Assembly (NCBI GenBank): GCA_963662515.1 | Contig: OY759675.1 | Location: 1,922,001-1,986,000, forward strand | Reading direction: 5' to 3' | Length of the DNA stretch: 64,000 nt | Source of the DNA: JAFGDI01 sp963662515 | Lineage (GTDB): Bacteria; Planctomycetota; Phycisphaerae; Sedimentisphaerales; SM23-30 | Part shown: positions 7,861 to 16,950 of the stretch, piece by piece | How the letters are laid out: each line of letters begins with the position of its first letter | Position numbering within the stretch: the stretch's first letter is position 1 | Made by a program: the position numbers and the translations under genes | The notes under the pieces: model-generated | Seen by the model: the letters and a program-made list of their open reading frames with translations, nothing else | Told to the model about the DNA's origin: nothing | Databases searched by the model: none

Positions 7861-9184
7861 TCCTCGAAATAACTGGTCTGATTTTACCCGAACTTGTTCG
7901 TTCTACTTTTTCCACCTGGTTAAATGATACTTTTAATTCATCAATCGGAAGATGTTTTCTGATCAGATCTTTGAAATCATTTAAATCTTTTTCGCTAAAA
8001 TTGATATTCGGAACATAGTCAATTCTGATATTTCCCAGACTATTCTGAATGATCTGGCTTTCAAGAATGTTATTGGTTCCATACAATAAGTGTGTTAAAA
8101 TTGCAGCCCCAAATTCTCTGCCAGAAGGTGTTCTAATTATATCAGCAGGCCTTCCTTCAATATTCTTTATGATAGGAAATCTTCTTCCGCATTTACAATT
8201 CTGTTCTTCGGCTAAGTTAACAATATCTCCCAGTTCGTATCTGATAAAAGGCATCGCAAAATTCCAAAAACCAGTAGCAACGACCTTGCATCGATTTGGA
8301 TTATCTGAATTCACAGGTATTAATTCAGTGTAGCCATATTCAGGTTGAATATGATAATTACCATGCTCACAGGTAAAGACATAGCAAACTCTTTCTGCGC
8401 TTCCATAAAAATCATATACTTTACATTGAAAACTTTGTTCTATCAATTCTTTTGCTGAACTTGTTAGTGTCTCAGAAGAAGTCAATACTGATTTAATCTG
8501 TAATTCATCGCTTTTATGCTTTGAGTAAACCTGAGCCAAAAAGCGTATTGCTGAGGGGTATCCCACTATAGCCTTACATTTGTATCTTCTTATTAAATCG
8601 ATATAGTTGCTGGCTCTTGATTCATTTAAGTGATAAGTAGATAATATCAATTCCTTCATAAAAGGATCGTAGGAATGAAAATTTAAATCCTCATTAACAT
8701 CAGCAACTAACCTTCCTGTTAAATATGCGCATTTATCAGTTAGATTGATTCCAGCCCAGTTCCATTGTCTTCTTACAAATGCATGCTCAACACCAATTGA
8801 CCAGGGGCTTCTAAAAATATTTAGGGGGGTACCTGTTGTCCCCCCTGTATATGCGTGATTTAGTAATTGTTTTGGCCACTTATTAGATGTCATGCTATTG
8901 CCAGCGTTAAGTACATCATGCTTTGTGAGGATTGGGAATAGTCTTATATCATTTAGTGATTGAATATCACCTGATGTAAATCCATTTATCTTCATCACAT
9001 TTTTGTAATATGGTACATTCTTTTCTGCATTTCTGACAATCTTTTGAAGACAACTCAGTTGTAGTAACTCTAATTCTTCTTTTGTAAACCATTGTGATTT
9101 ATTAAGAAAATTACGATAGTACCAAAATGGTCCGATAAATCTTCTCGCTGATATATTGCTTATTTGTTTTAATGTTTTCAACAT
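7847..9184 (-). CDS. CapK-like phenylacetate-CoA-ligase family adenylating enzyme
   Basis: The chosen start (MLKTLKQ...) gives 445 residues. It sits 1 bp after the stop of the upstream polymerase gene with an AGGAT ribosome site about 8 bp ahead; a frame-open start 54 bp further up would overlap that gene. The protein has the AMP-binding loop TGGTTGTP (113-120) and FYGSAERVCY, and ends with the usual GKIRPV tail. It belongs to the CapK/PaaK-like adenylate-forming group found in capsule clusters. Known relatives activate carboxylates. In an EPS operon it may attach an acyl or amino-acyl group to a sugar, but the substrate is unknown. Confidence 0.82.
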   Translation of the reverse strand: MLKTLKQISNISARRFIGPFWYYRNFLNKSQWFTKEELELLQLSCLQKIVRNAEKNVPYYKNVMKINGFTSGDIQSLNDIRLFPILTKHDVLNAGNSMTSNKWPKQLLNHAYTGGTTGTPLNIFRSPWSIGVEHAFVRRQWNWAGINLTDKCAYLTGRLVADVNEDLNFHSYDPFMKELILSTYHLNESRASNYIDLIRRYKCKAIVGYPSAIRFLAQVYSKHKSDELQIKSVLTSSETLTSSAKELIEQSFQCKVYDFYGSAERVCYVFTCEHGNYHIQPEYGYTELIPVNSDNPNRCKVVATGFWNFAMPFIRYELGDIVNLAEEQNCKCGRRFPIIKNIEGRPADIIRTPSGREFGAAILTHLLYGTNNILESQIIQNSLGNIRIDYVPNINFSEKDLNDFKDLIRKHLPIDELKVSFNQVEKVERTSSGKIRPVISRIDSE

Positions 9185-9185
9185 C

Positions 9186-10478
9186 TTATTTATCCTGTAA
9201 TTTATAGTGTGGGAGCATTGGAGTTTCACCATATACATATGAAGCTACAGCGAAGTTTAGATATAAAAACATTGTTATTTGCCCCCAATATCCAACCGAA
9301 AGCATAGAAGAGCAGTGGGCGATCAGTGCCACAGTCCACCCCCACCAGAACCACTGTTCCTGAGATGTTGTTTTATGTATTGCATAACTGCCAAGGCTTT
9401 TTATTGATATATAGCACAGGATTATAAAAAGTGCCATTGTAAAAAAACCACCTCTTACTCCTTCTAATAAATAGTGATTTGTAACATCTGTAAAGTCAGC
9501 ACTTGCCCAGGACCAGTATTTAGTATGCCAATCAGGGCCACGATTGCCGTATCCAAATAACCACCATTTGTCAAATTCTTTTATTGCGGCTTCAATTAAA
9601 TTATATCTATGATACCCAGTTGAGCTTGACTTTAAACTTAGTCGGATGAAAATAAAATGCCATATAGGTTTTTCTCTGGCAAAGTGAATAAAAAGCATGA
9701 GGATTATAAATAAATAGTAAAATTTCTTGATATGGATCTTCCATCTGAATAATATCAAAATTATGATAGCCAATAACAGTGAGGCCAGAGGACCGCTTGA
9801 AGAACTGGCAATAACAAAAAAAATAGCGGAGATTATATGTATAATATAAAACTTGTTTTTGTTTTGACTGTAATACCCCCATATTATCGGAAAGCAACTA
9901 GCAGCAAATGACCCAAAAAGTATGGAATGGTTGAATGTACAGGCAGCTCTTATTTCTCCATCTCGCATTGCAATAGATTCTCTGCCAAGTATTGAAAATA
10001 GATTAGTTGCGGCAAAGTATTCATATATAGTAAATGGAGTCAGAAATAGAATACATAAAGCTAGTGTTTTTGATGCAGCTAAAATGGTCTCTTTGTTTTG
10101 TATTATTGATCTAAATGTCAAGTAAATCGCAATACTGTCAACAAGTTGTCCGCACTTATATATGGATGTAGCCAATAAATTAGTGCTTGCAATAATATAT
10201 ATTATTGCACCGAGTATATGGTAACTAAAAAATAATCTATCAATGGTATTGATTCTGACATTTCTAATTGAATTGTCTGTGCTTACCCTGAGTAAGCTGA
10301 ATAGGGCGATTATTCTTAGTACTTGAAAATCTAATGACGCTATTTGTATACTCTTATCAGATGGGATAAAACACATGCCAACTATAAACGGAACTATCAT
10401 GTACTTTTTTGAAACAAACAAAATTGATGCGCATAGTATAATTACTAATAGCATACATAATGGTGTCATTCCGTTCAA
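9186..10478 (-). CDS. O-antigen ligase / Wzy-type polymerase-like membrane protein
   Basis: A 430-residue, strongly hydrophobic protein with about ten membrane segments. A large polar loop (about residues 290-340, GYHRYNLIEAAIKEFDKWWLFGYGNRG) lies before the last helices, as in Wzy_C/WaaL proteins. FGYGNRGPDWH and the following HYLLEGVRGGF match the periplasmic loop pattern of polymerases. It probably joins flipped repeat units in the periplasm. Polymerase rather than ligase is inferred from the Wzx-like flippase in the same operon. It starts 1 bp before the GT2 stop. Confidence 0.8.
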   Translation of the reverse strand: MNGMTPLCMLLVIILCASILFVSKKYMIVPFIVGMCFIPSDKSIQIASLDFQVLRIIALFSLLRVSTDNSIRNVRINTIDRLFFSYHILGAIIYIIASTNLLATSIYKCGQLVDSIAIYLTFRSIIQNKETILAASKTLALCILFLTPFTIYEYFAATNLFSILGRESIAMRDGEIRAACTFNHSILFGSFAASCFPIIWGYYSQNKNKFYIIHIISAIFFVIASSSSGPLASLLLAIIILILFRWKIHIKKFYYLFIILMLFIHFAREKPIWHFIFIRLSLKSSSTGYHRYNLIEAAIKEFDKWWLFGYGNRGPDWHTKYWSWASADFTDVTNHYLLEGVRGGFFTMALFIILCYISIKSLGSYAIHKTTSQEQWFWWGWTVALIAHCSSMLSVGYWGQITMFLYLNFAVASYVYGETPMLPHYKLQDK

Positions 10479-11441
10479 TTAAGCTCTCCTCTTTAGTTTT
10501 TTGTATATTTGGATCATATACAAGGGCATAAGTGAATATAATAGAGGCTTATAATTATAATAATCAATAAAATTTAATCGTACACATGTAAGCCCAACCC
10601 TGATAGCTTCTGTTATTTTACCATTTCTTTTAAGACAAATTACGCTGTCCATACAATGTGAAATCAAATGATTATTAGCCGCTCTGATTTTACTTTTGTA
10701 CCCTGTTCCAGAGACGAGTTTGTGATTGGTATAGTTAAGTCCTCTTCTCTTACAAGCCTTTTGGATTACCAGATTGATTTTTTCTATGTTATTTATAGGG
10801 TCTTTTCTTATAGTTGAGTTGTAATTAATTCTATATGTGTAAAGGCACTCACCAAGCAGGGCGATTGGATATTTTTCTCCAGTCCTCAATACAAAATCCA
10901 CTCCCTGGCCAATTCTAAGCTCAGGGTCAAAACGCATATTATTAACCATACTAACTCGATACATCCCTGTCGCATCGTGTGCTGGCATTTTAAAGTTTTG
11001 TATGAGAGTGTCGCATTGTTCACTGGATAACTTTTCGTATTTCGGGGCAAACTGTTTTTCGTTCAATATTATATCATGACCGACATACACAGCTGCCAAT
11101 TCTGGACTATTTATTAGTGTATTTAACTGTCTTGCAATACGGTCAGGGTAACTAATGTCATCGGCATCTTGAATTAGCCAAAAGTCACCACTTGCCATAT
11201 CTAAAGCATTATTAATCGCCACGGATTTGCCACTATTCTTCTGCTTGATTACTTTAGTCCGATAATCATTTTCTATTAAATCACGAACATAATCCATGCA
11301 ATTATCAGTAGAACCATCATCAACTATGATAATCTCTAATTTTTGATATGTTTGTTGAATTATGCTTGCTAAAGCCGGGCGAATGTATATGTCTGCATTA
11401 TATACAGGAATGATGACAGTTATTAGATAGTCATTTGTCAT
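10479..11441 (-). CDS. Family 2 glycosyltransferase
   Basis: With the start at MTNDYLITVIIPVYN the product has 320 residues. This start has GAGG about 6 bp upstream and overlaps the upstream acyltransferase gene by 11 bp. The longer open frame (to 11543) would add 34 residues that overlap that gene and lie outside the conserved fold. GT-A motifs are VIIPVYN, VDDGSTD (40-46), GKSVAINNAL and QDADD (91-95, metal site). FDPELRIGQGVDFVLR is the usual acceptor-side region. It is a cytoplasmic enzyme of EPS repeat-unit assembly; donor unknown. Confidence 0.88.
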   Translation of the reverse strand: MTNDYLITVIIPVYNADIYIRPALASIIQQTYQKLEIIIVDDGSTDNCMDYVRDLIENDYRTKVIKQKNSGKSVAINNALDMASGDFWLIQDADDISYPDRIARQLNTLINSPELAAVYVGHDIILNEKQFAPKYEKLSSEQCDTLIQNFKMPAHDATGMYRVSMVNNMRFDPELRIGQGVDFVLRTGEKYPIALLGECLYTYRINYNSTIRKDPINNIEKINLVIQKACKRRGLNYTNHKLVSGTGYKSKIRAANNHLISHCMDSVICLKRNGKITEAIRVGLTCVRLNFIDYYNYKPLLYSLMPLYMIQIYKKLKRRA

Positions 11442-12009
11442 TGATTGCCTCAGTGAATTTAATTTCCTTAATAATTCTTGCGGGAACGCCTCCAACAACA
11501 GTGTAGGGAAGGACATCTTTTGTAACAACAGCATTGGCGCCAATTACAGCCCTTTCACCGATTGTAACCCCTTTAAGAATTACTGCTCCCTCACCTATCC
11601 ATACTTCATCTTTTATGACTACAGGAGCTGTAATAAGTCCTGAATGCATAGGAGGAAGTTCAGGATGATCAAATCTGTGATCATGGTCGCTTATATATAC
11701 CCTTCCAGCTATAAGAACATTTTTACCTATTACCACTGATTCGGCAGCACCGCAATGAAAGTATAGCTGTATCGAAGTTCCATCGCCAATAATAATCTTA
11801 GGCTGGTCTGGGTTATGTGGTCCGATGGCTTCCAGGCGTGAATGTTTTCTAATAGTTACTTGCCTGCCTATCCTTATACCTCTGGGATTAGTAATCATAT
11901 CAGGTTTATAAATTCTGGATCTGAACTTAAACCCATTAAATCTTAGGCTCCAGTAGGAATAATGAAATATTGCAGAGAATAAATTTTTTGTTTTGGTTAG
12001 TAGTTTCAA
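11431..12009 (-). CDS. Left-handed beta-helix acyltransferase (WbbJ/maltose O-acetyltransferase-like)
   Basis: A 192-residue protein built of hexapeptide repeats (about 42-170), including IGRQVTI, VVIGKNVLIAG, VWIGEGAVILKGVTIG and AVIGANAVVTKDV, ending in the classic GVPARIIKEI. SDHDHRFDHPE (about 102-112) carries the active-site histidine loop of the WbbJ/NodL group. It probably transfers an acetyl group from acetyl-CoA to an EPS sugar. The C-terminal codons overlap the start of the GT2 gene. Confidence 0.88.
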   Translation of the reverse strand: MKLLTKTKNLFSAIFHYSYWSLRFNGFKFRSRIYKPDMITNPRGIRIGRQVTIRKHSRLEAIGPHNPDQPKIIIGDGTSIQLYFHCGAAESVVIGKNVLIAGRVYISDHDHRFDHPELPPMHSGLITAPVVIKDEVWIGEGAVILKGVTIGERAVIGANAVVTKDVLPYTVVGGVPARIIKEIKFTEAINDK

Positions 12010-12057
12010 TTGGATGTATTCAACAAAGTTGGTATTGACAAAATAAATAAACTAGAA

Positions 12058-13530
12058 CTATATGCTACGATTTAGTGTTATTAAGTACATAATAACATCA
12101 TTTAACTTAATAATATCTTTTTTATTATGATTTTTACTTAGTGTCTTAGTTTTTATGAAGGCTGGAAGGAATCGAGGCGATTTGTGGCTTAAGTAAAATA
12201 AAGTATTAATATTATTACCTATTTTATTAAGTAATCTGAATCTCTCATTAAAGTCTTCTTTGGGAATTTGATTGTAAAAAGGAATACCTGAATATTCTGG
12301 AAAAGCTCTATTGATCGCAATGGTTTGTGGTTCATTTTTCTTTACAAAACTGAATGTAAATGATGAAACCAAATCGAAAAGGTCTTTATCCATTAATGGG
12401 GTATAATTCATTTTGACACATCCTTGGATACCAAATGGATTTGTTGCAATAGCATTTCTATTCCAGTTCCAGAAGTTAAATGAGGCGAGGGGATTACCTG
12501 AATCAGAATGTTCTTTCAGTTCTTGAATAACTAACTCAACTGCTGACTTGTAATTCCGTGATATGAAGCCATACTTCCCTTTTATCAGACTGAGCAACTC
12601 CTCGCCTGGCCCTACATGATTAAACAGCCATTTCGCGATTTTATCATACTCACCATTAATGTAATATTGATATAAAAAATCATCTAATAACTCACTTCTT
12701 GAATAAACGCCTACGCCTAAACCGTCAAAGCTAATATCATAGTCATTCAACTGTCGGCCTAATGGCATCAGCCATGAGTGTTCCAATGCTGATAAATTTG
12801 TAAGAATATTTTTGGCTTCTATGTCATGCAAGCTAACTGGAGACTTAAGTAAAACTTTATGTTGGAGGTTAAATTTACTTGTTAGTATCTTGGCAACCTT
12901 TATATCTCGTAATTCGCCACAGGTAATACATTCTGTTGGCTTACAATTATTCCTCAATAATTCAAACAATATTTGCCTTGAATCTCGTCCTCCAGATAGT
13001 GGCAAAACAAATCTTTTATTGTATGGCAGGAAACGATCAATTGCTTTCCGGAATAGAGATATATATTCATTTGTTGCTTCATCTATGGTATAATCTTTGG
13101 CTTTGGTTATTTGTCTGGAATATTTAATTGATAATCCTTCTTTATTCCAGACAAGAGTGCAATTTGGTGGTATGCGTTTGATATGTTTCAATGCGGTATT
13201 ATTATTTAAGAAAAAACCACATCTGATAAAAACTGATAGAGATAACTCATCAATAGTATTATCTACGCCGTTTTCTAATAGTCTAAATATTGAATTTGAA
13301 ATTATAAAATTGTTTTTGTCAGCGTAATAGAATAACGGATAATAACCTGAATAATCATTTCTAACAATGACTTGATTATTTGTGCATTGCCATTCAGCCC
13401 AGACTCCATAGGTTTCTTGGCTGTTATCTGATATTTTGTGCCCGAACTCGGCCGATAGATTCCCTGTAGCCGAAAAGGAGCCGTTGTTGATGCTTAATTT
13501 CAGATATTTTGTGTCATATTGGGTAATCAA
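12058..13530 (-). CDS. Asparagine-synthase-like ATP-dependent amidotransferase
   Basis: A 490-residue protein with an N-terminal half resembling the class II glutaminase fold (SGYYPLFYYADKN at 61-73) and an ATP-pyrophosphatase domain with LSGGRDSR (178-185), the PP-loop. Family members (AsnB, beta-lactam synthetase) activate a carboxylate with ATP. The protein begins MITQYD, so the Cys2 nucleophile needed to release ammonia from glutamine is absent; it may use free ammonia or another amine. In EPS clusters such proteins may amidate uronic acids, which would fit the UDP-sugar dehydrogenase in this operon. That role is inference. It starts 6 bp from the flippase stop. Confidence 0.8.
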   Translation of the reverse strand: MITQYDTKYLKLSINNGSFSATGNLSAEFGHKISDNSQETYGVWAEWQCTNNQVIVRNDYSGYYPLFYYADKNNFIISNSIFRLLENGVDNTIDELSLSVFIRCGFFLNNNTALKHIKRIPPNCTLVWNKEGLSIKYSRQITKAKDYTIDEATNEYISLFRKAIDRFLPYNKRFVLPLSGGRDSRQILFELLRNNCKPTECITCGELRDIKVAKILTSKFNLQHKVLLKSPVSLHDIEAKNILTNLSALEHSWLMPLGRQLNDYDISFDGLGVGVYSRSELLDDFLYQYYINGEYDKIAKWLFNHVGPGEELLSLIKGKYGFISRNYKSAVELVIQELKEHSDSGNPLASFNFWNWNRNAIATNPFGIQGCVKMNYTPLMDKDLFDLVSSFTFSFVKKNEPQTIAINRAFPEYSGIPFYNQIPKEDFNERFRLLNKIGNNINTLFYLSHKSPRFLPAFIKTKTLSKNHNKKDIIKLNDVIMYLITLNRSI

Positions 13531-13536
13531 TGTAAT

Positions 13537-15003
13537 TTATCCTATCAATGAGGTTATGGACTTGAGATCAGATGTGCATCTATCGATATTTATTGAAAAT
13601 GGTTTTAATAAAATAATCTTTAAGTGCAATAAGATAGTCAACATTGATGTAATTTGAATTCCAACAAAAGTTATAACTACAAAAAGCGGTGACCCCACAA
13701 TAAAATGATTAACCATAAAACCGATAACCATTAAAATTAATATATAGGCTATGACTTTCCTGTTACAATATAAATAGGAAATCAGACTGATTTTAAGTGT
13801 TTTTAGAACCAATAACTTAAGCATTATATAGTATAAGCTGAACATTATTGTATATACACAAGCTCCTTCATTTAGTCCATATAATGAGAATGCGAAGTAA
13901 CCAACTATAACAAATGCTAATGAAATTATTAACTTCAATAAATTCAGAAGTTTAATATTGTGTAACATCAATATAGATTCATCACTAAAAGAAAAGCTTA
14001 AAAATAAAATGTAGAATAAGAAAAACTTTATCAATATTGCTGATTCAAGCCATTTTTCTCCTATTGTTACAATTATTACAGATTTTGTAATAAAAAATAA
14101 TGTTATTATAAAAGGGGTTAGGATAAACGGGAGCATTGCAGAGATTCTAAAGAAATTTGTTTTAAGGCGAATCGGGTTGTTTTGTATAGATGCAAATGCC
14201 GGGAAAAGCATTCGGCCAAATATTGGCATAGCCTTTTCAATTGGGTATCTTGATAACCTGAACGCCATAGTGTATATGCCTAACGAACTTGAACCGAGTA
14301 ATTTACCAACGAGCAGATAGTCTATATTTTCTGATATAAACTTTAAAATATTGTTTGCTGTAACATGTGTTCCATAATTTAGAATGACCTTAAGTCTGTC
14401 AATTGAAAAAATGAATTTGGGATGCCACTTTATCATGATTATATAGCCAAGTGTTGCGCTGAGTTGCATTATGATTTGTTGCCAAACCAATGTCCATACT
14501 CCAAAGCCTCGAAATGCCATAAGAGTGGCAACTATACCAGAAATTATACAACTTAACAGTGTAATGATTGCTAAATTGTTGTATTTCAATTGTTTCATTT
14601 CCAGGGCACAGGGAACAAAGCCGTATGAACTAATTATGAATACCAAACCTAATATCCTTGCTATCGTGATAAGTTCATCAATTCCATAAAACCAAGCCAG
14701 AAGTGGAGCTCCCAAATAAATAATTATATATACCATAATAGACATTCCAATTCCTGCCCAAAATGCAGTATTGCAGTCCAAGTCCGATATATGTTCTTCT
14801 TTTATAAGAGATGCAATAAGGCCAAATTCAGAAAAATACCCTAATATACCTATGACTACACTTACCATCCCAAGTAGTCCAAAGTCACTAGGATCTAATT
14901 TTCTGGCCAGAATAATTGTAAGAAATATGTTAACAAACTGCACACCAAATTGAGCTATGCCATTCCACAAACTTCCCTTTATGATCTTTTGCTTAAGTCC
15001 CAT
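13537..15003 (-). CDS. Wzx/TuaB-like polysaccharide flippase
   Basis: A 488-residue membrane protein of the MOP/polysaccharide-transport superfamily with 12-14 predicted helices. The N-terminus KQKIIKGSLWNGIAQFGVQFVNIFLTIILA... followed by RKLDPSDFGLLGM is the family signature. It would flip the lipid-linked EPS unit to the periplasmic side. Only 3 bp separate it from the acyltransferase-3 gene upstream. The gene is very AT-rich; one sampled 60-base line near 14041 has about 22% GC. Confidence 0.88.
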   Translation of the reverse strand: MGLKQKIIKGSLWNGIAQFGVQFVNIFLTIILARKLDPSDFGLLGMVSVVIGILGYFSEFGLIASLIKEEHISDLDCNTAFWAGIGMSIMVYIIIYLGAPLLAWFYGIDELITIARILGLVFIISSYGFVPCALEMKQLKYNNLAIITLLSCIISGIVATLMAFRGFGVWTLVWQQIIMQLSATLGYIIMIKWHPKFIFSIDRLKVILNYGTHVTANNILKFISENIDYLLVGKLLGSSSLGIYTMAFRLSRYPIEKAMPIFGRMLFPAFASIQNNPIRLKTNFFRISAMLPFILTPFIITLFFITKSVIIVTIGEKWLESAILIKFFLFYILFLSFSFSDESILMLHNIKLLNLLKLIISLAFVIVGYFAFSLYGLNEGACVYTIMFSLYYIMLKLLVLKTLKISLISYLYCNRKVIAYILILMVIGFMVNHFIVGSPLFVVITFVGIQITSMLTILLHLKIILLKPFSINIDRCTSDLKSITSLIG

Positions 15004-15006
15004 TTG

Positions 15007-15909
15007 TTATAAAATATAATGTCTCAAAATAGTGGATTTTAATACTTTTGTTATCAGGGAAGCGACGAAAAAGCTAATGATGACTTGTGCAAATAAGCTT
15101 TTTTCTAAGAAGGGCACATGCGTTACCAGAAGTAGGATAATTGGGTGTATTAAATAAATTCCAAAAGTCAGTGGAGCGAAATATTGTGTAAATTTATCTA
15201 TTTTCCCTTGTAAAAAAATAGCAACAACAAGCAATATGGTACCTATGCAGTAAGGAACCGCGAGGTCAATAATTTGATATAATTGCATAACCAAACACAC
15301 AATTGTTACAATAGAAACTACAAATATTATGCCTTTTTTATTATTATCACGCAACAGTGTCCCAATGCCAAACCCAATTATACATGCTGGCAACCCAAAT
15401 ATCCACTGGGCAATTGGGACAAGTATTTCTATATTTCTTAACATGAATGAGGCCAGAACTACAGTGAATGTGCCGAGTATCGCAGTGAGTAAGGCTGAAC
15501 TATTGCTTGATAATTTGATATTGATTCTTTGAATACGGTTTATCGCTAATGCTATGAAAAAAGAAAACGGCAAATACCACAAGTGAATGGATGTTCCTGT
15601 CAGAAAAACATTTTCGGGGAAAGTATCACTAATCGACTTTTTATTTACATATGCCTTGGCTACGCCTACAACAAGATATATTAAGCACCAGAATATCCAT
15701 GGCAACAACAGCCTTTTAGCCTTTTTTGCTACAAAATCTCTATATGTTTCGCTTTTTTTTACCGTTATCAGCATGCAGAACATCATGATAAATATTGGCA
15801 AACCTGCATATCCTATTGTTCTCCCGTATGCACCCTCTGTGTGAAACCAGACAATACCAAACGCCGCAATAATTCTCAATCTTTCTATATTTACGATCTT
15901 TTCAGACAT
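15007..15909 (-). CDS. Acyltransferase family 3 membrane protein
   Basis: A 300-residue integral membrane protein with about nine helices. ERLRIIAAFGIVWFHTEG (8-25) holds the conserved R-x10-H of acyltransferase-3 enzymes. LTFGIYLIHPIILLL near residue 255 is the late-helix signature. These proteins O-acylate sugars across the membrane. It is the promoter-proximal gene of the EPS operon. No clear Shine-Dalgarno site precedes its ATG, only an A-rich run. Confidence 0.82.
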   Translation of the reverse strand: MSEKIVNIERLRIIAAFGIVWFHTEGAYGRTIGYAGLPIFIMMFCMLITVKKSETYRDFVAKKAKRLLLPWIFWCLIYLVVGVAKAYVNKKSISDTFPENVFLTGTSIHLWYLPFSFFIALAINRIQRINIKLSSNSSALLTAILGTFTVVLASFMLRNIEILVPIAQWIFGLPACIIGFGIGTLLRDNNKKGIIFVVSIVTIVCLVMQLYQIIDLAVPYCIGTILLVVAIFLQGKIDKFTQYFAPLTFGIYLIHPIILLLVTHVPFLEKSLFAQVIISFFVASLITKVLKSTILRHYIL

Positions 15910-16051
15910 TTTTTTTAATGTTGCAACTACATAATAATGAGAAAATCTACATTTTAGTAAATTCTATACGGGTTATTTATTTACAATTCGCAAATATCAG
16001 GGAGCTGCACAATACCAAAATGCACTCCGTCCCGGTGAGTTGTTCTTATTC

Positions 16052-16083
16052 TACACAATCCATCATAACAATCTGATTGTGTA
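16052..16083. repeat. Perfect 9-bp inverted repeat
   Basis: TACACAATC (16052-16060) and GATTGTGTA (16075-16083) form a perfect dyad with a 14-base spacer. No T-run follows on either strand, so it is not a good terminator. It sits 143 bp upstream of the EPS operon's first gene and could be a regulatory site or an RNA hairpin at the end of the short broken gene. Confidence 0.4.
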
Positions 16084-16115
16084 CCACATTTATACAACTT
16101 CTTATTTTCAATCAG

Positions 16116-16279
16116 TTACTTATTCATTGACCTGCTGAAATCTTCAGGCTGAAGGTTCTTCAGGTAGGTCAACTTGCTGATAACTGCAATCAGCTCATTG
16201 TCATATGCGCAATATCAATTATAACTTTCTTCCGTTTGAGTCTGCTGCAGACTCCTACTACGGGGTATTTATCGGCCAT
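16116..16279 (-). pseudogene. Short frame-broken gene behind a strong promoter
   Basis: The first part (16190-16279) is a 29-codon frame starting MADKYPVVGVCSRLKRKKVI. A second frame (16116 to about 16211) reads AYDNELIAVISKLTYLKN then LQPEDFSRSMNK before a stop. The two read as one small charged protein of about 50 residues if a single base is gained or lost around 16205-16212. The strong promoter ends just ahead of the first codon. There is no good ribosome site; a stop and GAG lie immediately before the ATG. I do not recognise the product. It could be a decayed gene, a frameshifted peptide gene or a chance pattern. Confidence 0.35.
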
Positions 16280-16304
16280 CTCTCAAACTGTCTTAACCGA
16301 AAGG

Positions 16305-16339
16305 ATTATAATTCCTGTAATTCCTTATGTCAACATAAG
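16305..16339 (-). promoter_or_regulatory. Consensus promoter with overlapping 7-bp dyad
   Basis: On the minus strand TTGACA (16333-16328) is followed by exactly 17 bases and TATAAT (16310-16305), a perfect sigma-70-type promoter. A dyad CTTATGT-CA-ACATAAG (16324-16339) overlaps the -35 element, the classic layout for a repressor site. Transcription would start near 16298 and run over the frame-broken gene toward the EPS operon, with no clear terminator before it, so it could also drive that operon. Confidence 0.6.
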
Positions 16340-16913
16340 TAATTAGTTTAATACCCTCATATTCTAAAGTAAGTATTACTCGATTATGGTATTATATTCA
16401 GTTGCGGTAACAGGTAAGTATGAAGTTCTTGAGTGACGGTTAGCCTTACAAGCTTGTCAACAGAAGCTAATCAAGTATTGGATTAATAATCAGCTAAGAG
16501 TATTTATAAAGAATTTTTGTGAAGACTGCTGGGCTACTTATGTGACATTGTTCTATTGTACATGACAGAGTATTGTTATGGTTATGGCTAATTTAATTGA
16601 TATGAGTCATTAGGAGTCAGGAATTAAATAGAAATTGGTGCAGTACTCTATAAATGTATCCCTTCTAACTGGGCTGGCCAATAGTTTGAATCATTGACCG
16701 GAAGATACCTGGTTAATGTGGCTGATATTGGCCTAAATAAGCTTTTTAAGCAGTAGGTGTATATAAAAACAAATATTATTAGTGCGATGCTGCTTGTTTT
16801 GTCCCGAAGTTTGGTTAAATTGCATTATGAATGCTTTAATGAAACACTATTATCAGCTATTGATTATTTTCATTATGAAGTTAGTGTATTCATAAAATGT
16901 GATTTACGATTCA

Positions 16914-16950
16914 TGTTATTTAATAACAGTTAGTTGTGTTATCAATAACA
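16914..16950. promoter_or_regulatory. Two tandem TGTTAT-ATAACA palindromes
   Basis: Site 1 is TGTTAT-TTA-ATAACA (16914-16928) and site 2 is TGTTAT-CA-ATAACA (16937-16950). Their centres are about 22 bp apart, two helical turns, as expected for cooperative dimer binding by a regulator. They lie about 290-320 bp upstream of the giant gene. No binding factor can be named. Confidence 0.4.

Noticed and set aside
10479..11543. Longer GT2 frame beginning at 11543
   Set aside because: The extra 34 codons overlap the acyltransferase gene and precede the normal GT2 start; the ATG at 11441 has a ribosome site.
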